A stretch of DNA of 64,000 nt, from NCBI GenBank assembly GCA_947034895.1, contig OX344763.1, forward strand, positions 36,579,025 through 36,643,024, read 5' to 3'. The stretch is from Rhytidiadelphus loreus (Eukaryota; Streptophyta; Bryopsida; Hypnales; Hylocomiaceae). A program made the position numbers and the translations under genes. The notes beneath the pieces were generated by a model. The model was not told the origin of the DNA. It was given only the letters and a program-made list of their open reading frames with translations, and did no database searches. Below are positions 11,542 through 24,560 of this stretch, piece by piece (the stretch's first letter is position 1; every line of letters begins with the position of its first letter).

Positions 11542-12231
11542 TCATCCATCCATATTTCAGAAGCCAACATTCATCCATCCACGTAGGACTTGATCCATTG
11601 GCCAGGACCCCATCCTACGACAAATCACCCGCGTAACGGGTGATGTCAGACTCAATCATAACCACCGTAATCATTGGTGGGGAGTGCAGGGATCACCAAG
11701 GAACAAGATTGGAACTTGCGGCCTTTGTAAGGGCTCCTTCTCCTCCTAATGATACTTAAATTTAGTCTCAAGACATGTAGGCTTGCATATCTAGGCTCAC
11801 ATGCTAACGTGGTTGATTGAAAATTCTTCTTTTTGAAATCCAAGCATCATGATCTTGCAATTTGTAAGGTTTCTTATTTTGAAAATTTTAGAAGGATGCA
11901 CTCTGATAAGTTAACTAAGGGATCCTATGGTTGGATTTGTTGATGAATAAATATACATGAAAATTTTAGACTTGTTTTGGGTTTGAGTACTTTGAAGTAG
12001 TTTTAGGCCTAAAAACATCAAATTGCTTTCAAGGTTGAATTCTAGGTTGAAACTAACACAATTGCATTTAAAATACCTCAAGTTTAATACAAACCCATTG
12101 TTTGAAATGGTTTTTTTATTATAGATTCGTAATATTAGTCTTTCATATTATTTTCTTATAAAAAGAAAGGTAACATAGTCTTCTTTTATACAAGGGTTCC
12201 TACATTATGGAAACTACTATAAATAACAACC
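11542..12231. other. Intergenic, nothing recognised
   Basis: AT-rich sequence. A CTAGGCTCACATGCTAAC phrase at about 11790 recurs near 6400 and 26400 as part of a dispersed repeat. No coding signal. Confidence 0.3.
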
Positions 12232-12957
12232 AATTAATTCCTCAAGACCAATTATACTCACAAAGGACAATTGAAAATATGAATAGGTTTCTATGATTTG
12301 AATTGTTTTGAATTTTTGTATGATACAAAAACACATTAGCTTTCTAAAAATGAAACTTTATATCAATTGGTGCCTCGCAAAAAAATTAATGCTGTACTAA
12401 GCTCAAAATCGAGCTTGTTGAGCAACACAAAGAAAATCACAAAAAGTCAAAATAATTTTTCTTTTAAAATTTGATAAAAACTGGTTGTGCCTAGATGAGA
12501 AGATTTGATTCATTCTATTTAGATTAGAAATGAGAAAGTAATAGAAAGTTTTGTTTTTAGGGCAATCAAGGCATCTTCTTCAAAAACAAATAAAAGAATC
12601 AATTATGAGCTCAATATTCAACATTTTTTCAAAAACAAAAGTGCTACATCATTTTATTTGCTAGCAGAAACAACCTCACTTTTGAAGTTAGTGTGTTTCC
12701 ATTTGATTTTTTAGCTACTAATAAATTAAAAAAAAATTCAATATAATTTCTATGTAAATTGTAAAAATGATGCCTAGGATGGTATAACTTTTCCTACTGG
12801 ACACCAATTGAAATGAAAATTATATTTTCCATAAAGCTAATAAGTTTTTCTATCTTATGAATAAGTTTCAAAAAAATTCACCAAAAATTGAGGTCATAGG
12901 AACCTGCCCTAATTCCTAAGCATTCCCGAGAGGGACTCTTGGTCCTTTAGGGGTTAA
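12232..12957. mobile_element. TTAA/CCC-type element, foldback form, degenerate
   Basis: The right end GGTCCTTTAGGGGTTAA (12941-12957) is the inverse of the left end found on other copies. The 180 bp before it, read on the minus strand, match the start region of the copy at 50637 (TTTCATTTCAATTGGTG motif). The 12240-12370 stretch matches the same start region on the plus strand. So this copy has long inverted ends flanking a middle with GGCAATCAAGGCATCTTCTT, which also recurs elsewhere. No coding capacity. Confidence 0.5.
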
Positions 12958-15579
12958 GGCCTTTGGTCCAAAAGAGTATGCCTTGGGCTCTAAGGAAAAA
13001 ACATTGGTCAAGTCAAACAAACTTGTTCTAGAAGTCAACCCAAATTGGTAGATTTTCAAAATTCCACTAATCATGATTATTTTATGACCACTCATACAAA
13101 CTAATAGCCATCAATCATTAATATGGCATGGTACAATCTGTGATGTGCCAAATATGTCTATAATGACAACCAATGAGGGAGGAGGAATTGGTCAAGTCAA
13201 ATTGGCTTGTGCCATACTCTTTCTTGCGTAGAAGATCCTAATTCAAACCTCAAATCCCATGATTAAATTATGACCAATTATACAAATAATTATAAACATC
13301 CATTTGTATGGTATGACCTAAATTAAGTGATGCCAAATCATTGCCTTCTATGGCTAGATTAAAATAATAATGATGTTCCAATAAGGAAAAGGTTAAAACT
13401 TATACCATGGTGCCATAGTAATAAAGAAAGATCTGTGGCCATAAAGTTTTACAAATGGTATGTATTTGAATTTATTCCATCAAAACCTTTTTTTAAATAA
13501 AAAAATTAAAATAGCCTTATAGAAATAGGCTACTAGATTGCTTAAGATATTGAAAAGGGACCCAACCACTTTATAAACATAATGTTTTTCCAAAGGCACA
13601 TTCACCTTTTTCAAAACCAAAAATTAAAAGTACAAAATGTAATACTATTGAGGATTTGGGGTTTAGGATTTAGGGTTGTCATTCTATTACTTCAATATCC
13701 TACTCAACTTTAGAAAATCATAACTAATGATCTAGAACTTGGAATGCTATAAAACAACTAGCCAAAGAGAGGAAAATAAAAGATTTTTGTAGAAAAATGT
13801 GAGATTGTGTATTCCTAGTGAAAGTTTAGCAGCAATAGGACTTCAAGTGCCACCTGGAGCTTACAAACCTTCTTAATCCAATAGACTTAACCCCTCTTAC
13901 ATCCTCCTATCCCTTGGTAGTTTTTCCTCCACTAACATCAACAAAGCCAATAAATTCTAAATAATTACTAACAAGGGTCTAATCCTTAGAGGAAAGGGAG
14001 GAATAGAGCCAAGAGAAGAAAATAAAAGAGAGAAGATGAGAGCCAAAAATCAAGCCCTAACTCTTAGTCTTCATCTCATCCTCCTAGTCTACATTGGAGA
14101 TGTCCACATCTTTAGTCCACATAGCCAATGATCGAGCAATGGGCCATATAAGATGTTAGGATGGCATTCTTTTACTTGTGGCCATCCATTAAAGTTTTGG
14201 GCAACGTTTCCTTGAGTGCAAAAGTCAAGGCCTTCTCCAAGCCTCATTTTGCCCCTAATACAAAATCTTACAATCTACTGAAAAAGATGCAAAATAATAT
14301 GCTCTCTACACTTTAAATACAAACATCTTGCAATCTATATGGTCAAAACTTTTGAAAATTCTTCCACACATTCTTATACTAGTCTATTAATCATCCTAAA
14401 ATTGGATGTTAAATTGTTTTTTTAAAAGTTTTTTGGTCTTTGGAATAGAAATGCCAGTTTTGAGTGGTTTTGAATGAATAAAAAGGATTGGGACTTTAGA
14501 GGTTAACTAAATTTTGCATTTTTTCAAGTTTCAAAATCTTGCAAAATCAATTTTTTGTAAATTTATAAACTTCCTTACTTCCTAACTTGCAAATATTCTT
14601 TTGAAGGAATTTTTATAATTTGAGAAATTTGTAACTTGTTAATTTTAATTATTAAATTTGATGAATTGTCAAATTTTAATTTCTAAATGTGATTTATTTT
14701 AAAAGTTTGAATGAAATAAAATAGCTTTTCCTAATATCAATGCTTTTTATATTTTACTAATTAATCAAAGCTACAAGTACATAACAAAATTGGAGATTGG
14801 GTTGGCAATTGCACCAAATAATATGTGAGTCTTGTATTCTTGTTAGTGCATGTAACACTAATTTTCTAAACTCACACTATTTTCAAAATAATGAAAGTAA
14901 TATAGTAAGTTGAAATATTACTATCTTACACCAACATCCACAAAAATAAACTTTTGTAGTCCAACTTGTGAGTTGTGACACTAATTTAATTTTGAATATG
15001 ACACTAATTTCTATGAGCTTTTTACTCATTTTTCAACCTCACAAGAAAGAATAAACCACTATAGTTCTGTACAATGAGAAGGTTTTGTAAAAAAACCCTT
15101 TAAAACTAATTTTTGTTTTTTCCTTTTGTGTATTATTTTTGTGCACAAATTAGAATAGGTTTCAAATGCAACGTTTGCTAAAACACCAATTTTGCTAAAT
15201 TTTTAATACTCTATTATTTTTGGTGTAGTTCACACCACAACTTGAAACCAAAATCTATACTTGTCTTAGTTTACGACCTAAAATTAAATAGACTTACGTG
15301 AAGATATATGTCACAATTTTTGACTTGTGCAACATTGGCAATGTAACAAAATTCATTTTCTAAGCATTTCAACCTTGCAAGAGAGGAATCTTCTACCTAG
15401 TTAAGAACTACAATACTACATGAGGGCAATTAGCCAATTGCAAGCATATTAGATAATGGGTATCCATAATTAGTTCCATACTTAAGGGTCACTTTCAACA
15501 TAGAAAATGGGGAAATTCAATTTCCACATTAGATCACATTAAGAGGTCCTACATCATTCACTTGGAAATTTAAACCAAT
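12958..15579. other. AT-rich intergenic DNA with a partial repeat end
   Basis: No gene is supported. Positions about 14310-14506 match the 3' end of the TTAA/CCC family (CATCTTGCAATCTATATGG, GCCAGTTTTGAGTGGTTTTG, then GGACTTTAGAGGTTAA). The remainder is AT-rich unique-looking sequence in which I see no motif. Confidence 0.4.
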
Positions 15580-15797
15580 TCCAAGATGACATGTGACACT
15601 TTTAACCCAAAAAAAAAGCCTACTTAATTTAAATGCCAAACCTGCCCTTCACCTAGGGTATCCGAAGATTTGAAAGTAGGGTAATCTTTGCAAAACGTCT
15701 TACCAACAAATAATGATGCTCCACTGGGGTCCATCCGATCTCTGATCTCTCCGCCGTTGATTGAGAAGCTCGGTGCCTGGGTGGGTGACAATGGCAA

Positions 15798-15803
15798 TAT
15801 AAA
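15798..15803 (+). promoter_or_regulatory. TATA box of Dof-like gene A
   Basis: TATAAA in GGCAATATAAATTCGG. It is followed about 25-50 bp later by a CT-rich tract (15819-15845) and a GC-richer leader with GAGCGAGCGAGC. A leader intron may start after GGCAAAGAAAG at about 15961 (GTGCGA), with an acceptor GCAG at 16485-16488 just before the start codon. The same box is kept in copy B. Confidence 0.55.
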
Positions 15804-16496
15804 TTCGGAGCAAGCCTCACTCTCTCTCACTCTCTCTCTTTCTCTCCACGTGCGATCCTCACTTTTCACTGTTTTGGCTTTCCGGCGTCGCTCCCAGCGA
15901 GCGAGCGAGCTTTTGGGTTGTGGATCCCGGCTCGATCTTTCAAGCTCGATCGGCAAAGAAAGGTGCGAGTCAATTGTCCGTGTACTCCCACATCAGTTAG
16001 GTTGCATCCCAGCTTCCTTTAATTTCCCTGTCAGTGATTTCTTCTTGCTAGTTAGCTGCACTGCACCTTGCTTGAGATCGAGGAATTGATCGAATTGTGG
16101 GTAACTGTGACTGTAGGTACTTAACTTAAAGTAGTTCAAGCTTGACTGCAGCTAAGCGACCTTGCTGTAGCTGCGGCTTGGCAAGCACCATTATTATTGT
16201 CTGTCTGCTTGGTTTTGCTGAGTGTGTATTCGCCGAGCCTTAATTAATTGGTAGAGACCTCTATGATTCAGTCAAACTAGCTTGTTGCTTTTCCGCTTTT
16301 CCACATTTCTAGCTCTAGCCAGGGTACTGTGTGTATGTGATTTTTCCTTCAAGGCAATGCGTGAGTTCTATCTCGTGAAAAGGGTACGATGACTCGATAA
16401 ATCGGACTGTTTCAAGTTAGATTTCATTACATTGTTAGCTTGAATGATTATGTAAAACCTCAGACTCTTCTGCTTTTGGGTGCTGCAGGGAACAAG

Positions 16497-18887
16497 ATGC
16501 CTCGCTGGCAGCATGAAGAGCACACCGGGCGTACCGCCGAAAATCGCAGAGTTCGTCCCCATGCTCATGCATCACGTTCTTTCACATTAATGTGTTTACT
16601 TACTTTTGGTGTTGATGCCGATCATGATGCTTTTTGCATTTACTGGTCAGTGTAGATCAGCTGGAGATGAAGTTACTCCGTGCTGTCATCGATGTCTTAC
16701 TAGCTAGCAGTTGATAGAAACGCAGCATGCATGACTACTAATCACATGTTCGTATATATGAGATCTAGCTCGACGGATCGATTTGCCAACCTACCTAAGT
16801 CGCTTTTCTTTTCTCGCAGGCACACTCGGATGGCCTTCCTTGCCCATCGTGCAACTTCACCGAGACCAAATTCAGGTTTCTCAACAACAAAAAGAAAACG
16901 CAGCCTCGATACAAATGCTTGACGTGCAATAAGCATTGGACTGTGGGGGGAAAGACTCGTGGCCCATACAACACGGTATGTCCGTCCCCAGCTGATCGAA
17001 GGCGCTTTAGAATCTCTGAGATTTTTACCTTGACTCATGATACTCATCCTTTCGTGGAGAGTAGCTATGTGTTTTGGGTTCGAATTCTTTCATGAGGCTC
17101 ATCATGTCATGATCTGTTGCTTTTCCTTTTCAGCGAAGTGCCGCAGTGAGCAATCCAGTGGTAGCAGATCCAACATCGCAGCCACCACCAACCGCGGCAT
17201 CGGAGCCACCAGCCGCCGGAGCTGTGCGCCGAAGCCAGCGGTAAGTTTCGAGAGCGGTTTAATACCTCTGAAATACAGAACACGATTGCTTTGGGTATTG
17301 TAATGGTGAGCGCCCGTGTCAATAATCCTTGTTGAGTTTATGTATGAGGTTGGTGTACGTACTTAGAGCGTGGGAAATTGGGAGAGGGCACACGAGGAAC
17401 TTGCTGAATCGATCTTCACATTAAGCCCCATTGACGAATTTCTGATGTTCAACGCACCATTGACGTATCTTCGATCTTGATGCATGGAACCCAATTGAAT
17501 CATGACCAGATTCTTCAACTCCACGCACTGATCGATCGATCGATCGAGTGCATCTAGCTTTTGTAGCAATTGACAATTGTTTGTAAAATGATGTGTAAAT
17601 CCTATCAGTCTTTGGAATTCCATAGCTAGAGTTCAGGTTTCTATTGCTCATTTCATCATGTTCAGATTATCAGTTGGGATTCCCGGTATCTAGCTTTACG
17701 AGGCTCAGTCTTCAATTCATTTCTCTGCTTTTTCGATTTAGAGATTAGGATTGAGCGATTGGAGGAGTACTACTGGTCATCCCAATTTTCTTCCAAGCTT
17801 GTATGTAGCCCTATGTTACCTTGGAACTGAAAAGTCGCATGAAGTCAAGTTACTTTGACTTCAGTAACTGCAGAACGAAACGGATTCACTCCACTATGTC
17901 GTCCTCAAATTAAAGAACGAATGTGCTTAATATGTACAAGAGAGATGGTGAATAAATGCATTAATTCTTGTAGGAAGTAGTTCCTGATTGGAAAAAATTT
18001 AAATCATTTGTTTCAGCAAGCAACTGAAGGAAGTTGTTTCAGATCTCCCGTGACTGTGCACGTTCAGCTAGCTAGCTAGAGGCACATATCGCCGTCGATT
18101 TCACAGTCCGGAGATTTGAAACGTTTCCGTGTATTTTGGGCGATTTGGTATCTCGGCAAGAAAGGAGACATGAGGAGATCGATTTTGTAGTCGGGGAGCT
18201 CTGTCCGATCGAGTGTGCTTTCTTAAAGTTGTTGTGGTGTGAAGATTTCAACCGCCTTAGCCTGACTATATTAATAGATCACTAATTGCAAACTAGTTGA
18301 TGGCTTGCAAGTAATTGGTCAAATGATTCACAAACATGCTGATTTGTAAGTTCATTTCAAGTCGTCTCTACAAAGAAATCAGCTAAAGTCTTATCACTAT
18401 ATTCTTACTTTGTGCAGGGATCAAATGACGCAAGTGAGTCCAGGTGAATTGGGCTGGCTACTCTATACATTCTTTGAAGTGGGAGAAGTAAGTAAGGTTA
18501 TAAGATCATCATTTAATTCATTAAAATGGCAAATGGCAAGAATTCTATGTTTGATCCTTCGATATTTATATCAATTGTATTTCAATATCAATTAGGGCAC
18601 TTGATTTGTGACATGATTTATTTAGAGTTTTCATAATTGTCATTTTTTAAATTTTAATGTAAATGATCATATATTAACTATTTATGATGTGATCTATTCT
18701 ATTAAATTCTAAAGAATGACATATTCAATAACTATTATTTGAACTTTGGAGAGAGCTTGTAGTTTCATGTAGTTAATAGAATTCACTATATGCTTTAGTT
18801 TGTTTTTTCTTGTGGCTTTGGAAGTTAAATTTATTTATTAACATGTTTTGGTTGGAAATTATTGCATTGTAGGTCTTTGCAATTTGA
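16497..18887 (+). CDS. Small Dof-type zinc-finger protein, copy A
   Basis: Exon model: 16497-16550, 16820-16975, 17134-17240, 18418-18487, 18873-18887, all with GT-AG borders and consistent phase, giving about 133 residues. If the GTAAGT at 18488 is not used, exon 4 runs to 18595 (about 164 residues). Exon 2 encodes the Dof finger: CPSC, 21 residues, CLTC, with the family residues TKF, NN, QPRY and WTVGG. Dof proteins bind AAAG sites in plant promoters. Unusually, the protein is far shorter than typical Dof factors (commonly more than 200 residues), and the conserved basic GGGxRK tail after the finger is replaced by a Pro/Ala-rich exon (ADPTSQPPPTAASEPPAAG). The ATG is the first after the leader-intron acceptor and is preserved in copy B. 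DNA binding is inferred, not certain. Confidence 0.72.
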
Positions 18888-19619
18888 TGAGGTACATTGC
18901 AAACGAGCCATTGGATGGATCATAGATGGCTACGGAAATGCAAATTGAAGAATGGACTATTAGAGGAGTCATAGGGCTTACGGATTGAACATTGTTCTTT
19001 TCAAATGTCTTGAAGCTTTGATATATTCCTATTTTCTAATTTGTATAAGGATTTTGTAATAAAGACCCTTGGATTTGCATATTGGTCTTCAAATGTGATT
19101 TTGAAATGACATTAAAGTTGTCAATGTTTTTAAATTTTTACTTCAAGTGATGCAATGGCTATTTTAAATAGAAGATAATATCTACTACTAAATCATGAAT
19201 TCTTTTATAATAGTTAAATATAAATATGGATTATTTTCTATCTCTCTATATATATTATGAATAAGTTATTAATATTGTTTCAAAATTACAACAATTTTCA
19301 TATCTAAATTCAAGTCTAATAGCTCAAATATAAATTATATACAATATACTAAAGAACCACTAATTTTTTTTGAAGTTTTAAGTTTCAAAACATAAATGAA
19401 CTTTATTTTGCATATCGGTACCAAATACGTTTAAATAAATAAAATTGGATTTTAAAAAGAAACATGTTATATTTGGAGAGGGAAAATAGAAAAGAAATTA
19501 TTCAATGTGGTTAAAAATACAAACTTTTATTTTGAAAAAAATGAAGATAGTGACCCCCTTATAACTGCAATCATCAATCAATTTGGAAAAAAAATGTTAT
19601 TGTTTTCGAAAATTGAAAT

Positions 19620-20454
19620 TTAACCCGTAAAGCTACCTCCTTCAATCCCCTTTGGAATACTCAAGGTTTGGGCAAGTTTCTAATCTGCTATGACTTCAAA
19701 TTTTTATGTGGTTTCTTAAAATTTCTTTTAGATAGAAATGTAGTTTAGCTTTCTAGGAACATAAATAAATATTAAATTTAAATTACCATCTAAGAGCAAA
19801 AGCTATGCAATCCCAAGCTTAAGAAATAGCTTGACAAACAATAGAAGAAAATCAAGAAAATTCACAATAATTTTTGGAATATTACATAGAATTATATAGA
19901 AAGTTTTCATTCATAACATTTAGACTATTGATGAGAATTTTATGAAGAATCCTTTTTTTGGCAATCAGAGCATCTTCAAAAAAACAATCTTGTAAGATTC
20001 ATTTTTTAATTAGTGTGTTTCAATTCCATCTTAGAGCTATTAACTGTTTAGTTTTTCATTCTATCTTGTATGTGCTTTTGAGTAATAATCTTTTTAAGTG
20101 TTTAAAACACATGTATTCTTTGAATTTTTTTTCCAACTCTCAAATCAATTATTCAATATAAAAAATTGTTAATTTTAAATATTTAGTGTAAGAATTTGAA
20201 GTTAAGAAGATCCATTTGAACCAAATAATCTAATTGATCGAGGTGCAAAAAACTTGTTTTCTTTACCTTAAATACAAATATCTTGCAATCTACAAGGTTA
20301 AAGTTTCTAAAATTTCTTTGACACATTTGAATATTGATCTCATATAAGATCTTATAGTTAGATATGCAAAACAAAACAAAAAGGTCTCCTTACAATAATA
20401 AGACAACTTTGAGTAGATTTTGATGAGAAAAAAGCATTAGGATTGTAGGGTTGA
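19620..20454 (+). mobile_element. TTAA/CCC-type element, degenerate, downstream of Dof gene A
   Basis: Starts TTAACCCGTAAAG and carries the family's internal phrases (ATCTTGCAATCTACAAGG, AGATCTTATAGTTA) before ending near GGATTGTAGGGTTGA. Its first part lies within the duplicated segment and matches 25733 onward in copy B, so insertion preceded the duplication. Confidence 0.5.
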
Positions 20455-21811
20455 TTGTAATTATTGCAAAATTTGTATTTTTATAAATTGAAATGTTGAA
20501 TAATTTGATCACGATGAATAGATTATAAGGTCAATTTTTTTTAAATATTATAGAAATCCTAGCTAATGAAAGAAGTTCTTCTCTTTCAAAAGTTATAGTC
20601 ATTCAAAACCCTAAGGTTGGATCAAAATACAATGGCAAAACAGTAAAAACACTAAGCTAGTACAAAATACAAGAACAGAATATTGAAGCTGGTGCAAAAT
20701 ACGAGGCTATGACTCATCATCCATGGGGCATGCATTCGGCACCCATGCATGATGGGACATGTTGCACGTGTCGAAACATTGTATCCACAACTTGTGGAGT
20801 TACCATAGGGAGTTATTGCCAAATGAAAGTTAGAACAACTAGATGTTACAACAGGTGAAAGACAAACCAAACTAGCAGGAGCATTTAGAGGCTAGGTTCA
20901 TAATGAGCCACAAATCTTCCCCTTCCATATTGATTCCAAAACTCGTGAGCGTTTCAGTGCCCACCTTTAGCATTTAAACCGAATACATCCAGCTTCTAGA
21001 TTCAAAGTTCTAGGTTTTAGGTTTTAGGTGGAAATTTATTCTACCCTATGTTTTAGGAAAGAAACTCTCAAAAATTCTCCAAGAATTAAAGAAGTTATTC
21101 CCCCTTTCAAGCCCTATAGTGATTTTTCAAGTTTAGTTTCTAAAACTGACGTTAGCTTACTAAATAGAATCTAAAGTTTAGCTTTAGTCCAATCCTTCAA
21201 ATTATTATTCTAGTATTCCGCTTATTGTCAAAAATTAGCATGAAAAAATTCTAATTTTAGATGTTAAAAAAACAACCAAATAGGGACTAGTGTTAGAAGA
21301 AAATAGAACTAGCCCAAAATCCAAAGTAGGGCCAAACAAAAAGCCAAACAAAGTTCTAAATTTTCATTAAGAACAAACTAAGAGGCTTGTAGTCCAAATA
21401 CACTTTGTGGCTCTTCGGTAGCATGTTTGTCGAATTGGGTGTCACTGCGTCATAAGGTCATACAAGTAGTTCTAGTCATTGCACAAGGGTCCCGGTAAAC
21501 TAAAAAATGATATGCAGCACCTTGGGAGGGGGGGCATATTTGTACTTGTTTCAACCAATATCACCTATTGATTTTGGAATGTTGTTCTAGACTATTGTAT
21601 TGGACTATCAAAACTGGTTCTAATTGTAAGCTAAAAGGAAAGAAAAAATATATGCATACAAAACATAAGAGAATTTTTTTGTAGAAGATTAGAATAGGAG
21701 TAGTTTAGAAATGGGGGGGATTACAACTTGCAAAAAATTAAGCAAAGATAATAGAAACTCAAGTAGACACGGGAAAGCTTAGATTTTTGCTTGCAAACAA
21801 AACAGTTGGAA
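20455..21811. other. Spacer between the two Dof-bearing copies
   Basis: About 1.4 kb of AT-rich DNA with no supported gene. A GC-richer patch at 20700-20780 contains CATGCATTCGGCACCCATGCATGATGGG, a short imperfect palindrome. Confidence 0.35.
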
Positions 21812-22038
21812 ATCCCAAGATGAGATATGACACTTTTAACCCCAAAAAAACCCTACTTAATTTAAATGCCAAACCTGCCCTTCACCTAGGGTATCCGAAG
21901 ATTTGAAAGTAGGGTAATCTTTGCAAAACGTCTTACCAACAAATAATGATGCTCCACTGGGGTCCATCCGATCTCTGATCTCTCCGCCGTTGATTGAGAA
22001 GCTCGGTGCCTGGGTGCCTGGGTGGGTGACAATGGCAA

Positions 22039-22044
22039 TATAAA
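22039..22044 (+). promoter_or_regulatory. TATA box of Dof-like gene B
   Basis: TATAAA in the same context as in copy A, followed by the same CT-rich tract. Both genes therefore probably share their core promoter behaviour. Confidence 0.55.
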
Positions 22045-22740
22045 TTCGGAGCAAGCCTCACTCTCTCTCACTCTCTCTCTTTCTCTCCACGTGCGATCCT
22101 CACTTTTCACTGTTTTGGCTTTCCGGCGTCGCTCCCAGCGAGCGAGCGAGCTTTTGGGTTGTGGATCCCGGCTCGATCTTTCAAGCTCGATCGGCAAAGA
22201 AAGGTGCGAGTCAATTGTCCGTGTACTCCCACATCAGTTAGGTTGCATCCCAGCTTCCTTTCCTAGCTGTCGGTGATTTCAATTCTTCTTGCTAGTTAGC
22301 TGCACTGCACCTTGCTTGAGATTGAGGAATTGATCGAATTGTACATACATAACGTAGTTCATGCTTGACTGTAGCTAGTCGACCTTGCTGTAGCTGCGGC
22401 TTGGCAATTGATTAAGCAACATTATTATTGTCTGTCTGCTTGGTTTTGCCGATTGTGTATTCGCTCCTTAATTAATTGGTAGAGACCTCGCTCTATGATT
22501 CAGTCAATTAACTAGCTAGCTTGTTGCTTTTCCACATTTCTAGCTCTAGCCAGGGTACTGTGTGTATGTGATTTTTCCTTCAAGGCAATGCGTGAGTTCT
22601 ATCTCGTGAAAAGGGTACGGTGATTCGATGAATCGGGCTGTTGCAAGTTAGATTTCATTAGATTGTTAGCTAAACTTGAATGATCATGTAAACCCTCGGA
22701 CTCTTCTGCTTTTGGGTGGTACAGGGAACAAGGGAACAAG

Positions 22741-24560
22741 ATGCCTCGCTGGCCGCGTAACGAGCACACCGGGCGTACCACCGAAAATTGCGAAGTTCGT
22801 CCCTATGTTGATATACCACATTCTTTAACATTAACGTGTTTATTTACTTTTGGTGTTGGTATCGATCATGATGCTTTTTGCATTCACTGATCAGTGCAGA
22901 TCAGCTGGAGATGAAGTCACTCGGTGCTGTCATCGATGTCTCACTAGCTAGCAGTTGATAGAAACGCAGCATGCATGACTTTTAACTTTTAAGCACTTGT
23001 TCGTATGAGATCTGGCTCGACAGATTTGCCAACCTACCTAAGTTGCTTTTCTTTTCTTGCAGGCACACTCGAATGGCTTTTCTTGCCCATCCTGCAACTT
23101 GACCGAGACCAAATTTAGGTTTCTCAACAACAAAAAGAAAACGCAGCCTCGATACAAATGCTTGACGTGCAATAAGCGTTGGACTGTGGGGCGAAAGACC
23201 CTTACCCCATACAACACGGTATGTCCGTCCCCAACTGAAGGCGCTTTAGTGTCTCTGAAATTTGTACCTTGGCTATTGATACTCATCCATTCGTGGAGAG
23301 TAGCTATGTGTTTTGGACTCGAAATCTTTCACGAGGTTCATCATGTCATGATCTGTTGCTTTTGCTTTTCAGCGAAGTGGTGCAGTGAGCAATCTTGAGG
23401 TAGCAGATCCAGCATCGCAGCCACCAACAACCGAAGCACCGCAGCCACCAACAGCTGATGTGCGTCAAAGCCAGCAGTAAGTTTCGATCAAGGCCGGTTT
23501 AATTCCTGTGAGATACAGAACACGATTGCTTAGGGTATTGTAATGGTGAGCGCCCCTGTCAGTAATACTTGTTGAGTTTATGTATGAGATTGCTGTACTT
23601 AGAGCGTGGGAAATTGGGAGAGGCCTCATGAGGAACTTGCTGAATCTTTACAGTAAGCCCTATTGACGAATTTCTGATGTTTAACGCACCATTGACATAT
23701 TTTCGATCTGATGCACGGAACCCTATTGAATCATAACCAGAGGCTTGAACGCCACGCACAGATCGATCGATCGAGTGCATCTAGCTTTTGAACCAATTGA
23801 CAATTGTTTGTAGAATGATGTGTAATTCCTATCAGTCTTTGGAACTCCATAGCTAGATATAGTTCAGGTTTCTATTGCTCATCTCATCATGTTCAGATTA
23901 TCAATTTGGATTCCCGGGATCTTCAAGAGGCTCAGTCTTCAATCCAAATGTTATGCAATATTTGTTTGTAAAATTTTCTCTGCTGTTTCGATTTAGAGAT
24001 TGGGATTGAGCGATTGGAGTAGTACCACCATCTCAATTTTCTTCCAATCTTGTTTATATTCCCGTGGTGCCTTGAAATTACCAATCAGGAAATACTTCCT
24101 ACAAGACTTCATTCATTCCATTGGGATATATACAAGAAACTGAAAAGCCATTTGTAGATTTCAACCATCGTTCTAGATTATCGTGACTATTATATAGATT
24201 TCAATATTGATGAATACGGGATTACAACCAAATTGCTAACTACCCTGTGCAAAGGTCAGAATAGGATGAAATTAAGTCATTTTTGGAAGGAAAAAAAGTG
24301 ACACATGTCATCTTGTGAATGGTCTAAAGTGATGCAGACCCTTGAGAATCTAACGTGGAAACTCAATTTTAACATTGAAGTGTCAAATCAGACCTTCACT
24401 TATGGTAGTTGATGGTTTGCTAGTAATTGATGAGATGATTCATTCCAACTCATCTCTACAAACAAATCAAGTCTTATCATTTTATTCTACTTTGTGCAGG
24501 AATGAAGTGAAGAAAGTGGATCCAGAGGACTTGGGGCTGGCTAATCTATATATTCTTTGA
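22741..24560 (+). CDS. Small Dof-type zinc-finger protein, copy B
   Basis: Exons 22741-22794, 23063-23218, 23373-23476 and 24500-24560, phase-consistent, encode 124 residues. The finger is CPSC, 21 residues, CLTC, with TKF, NN, QPRY and WTVG. In copy A the next residues are GKTRGPYN and here they are RKTLTPYN, so B has lost the second Gly of the usual WTxGG. Exon 3 gives a Pro/Thr-rich tail (ASQPPTTEAPQPPTADV). In exon 4 an extra G relative to copy A (TTGGGGCTGG against TTGGGCTGG) shifts the frame and ends the protein at LANLYIL. Both copies keep the splice sites and an intact finger, so selection on the domain is plausible. The canonical Dof basic tail is missing. Likely nuclear. Targets unknown. 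Confidence 0.72.

Larger units (their letters stand above)
15580..20180 (+). repeat. Segmental duplication, copy A (carries Dof-like gene A)
   Basis: The copy opens at about ACACTTTTAACCC and is colinear with 21812-26325: promoter, all exons, introns, 3' flank and part of a TTAA/CCC element. 15619-16019 is identical to copy B apart from an 8-bp insertion there, while introns and 3' flank differ by many substitutions and indels. Homology fades near 20180. Confidence 0.85.

Noticed and set aside
13651..13677. GGGGTTTAGGATTTAGGGTTG, resembling plant telomere repeat TTTAGGG.
   Set aside because: Only one or two imperfect units, not an array.
15624..16089. Long frames on both strands in the shared Dof promoter tract (110 and 133 residues), repeated in copy B.
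   Set aside because: They overlap the TATA box and CT-rich leader, have low-complexity content, and are broken by the 8-bp insertion in copy B.
17064..17090. GGGTTCGAATTC resembling a tRNA T-loop.
   Set aside because: No acceptor stem, D-arm or anticodon arm at matching distances, and it lies in a Dof intron.
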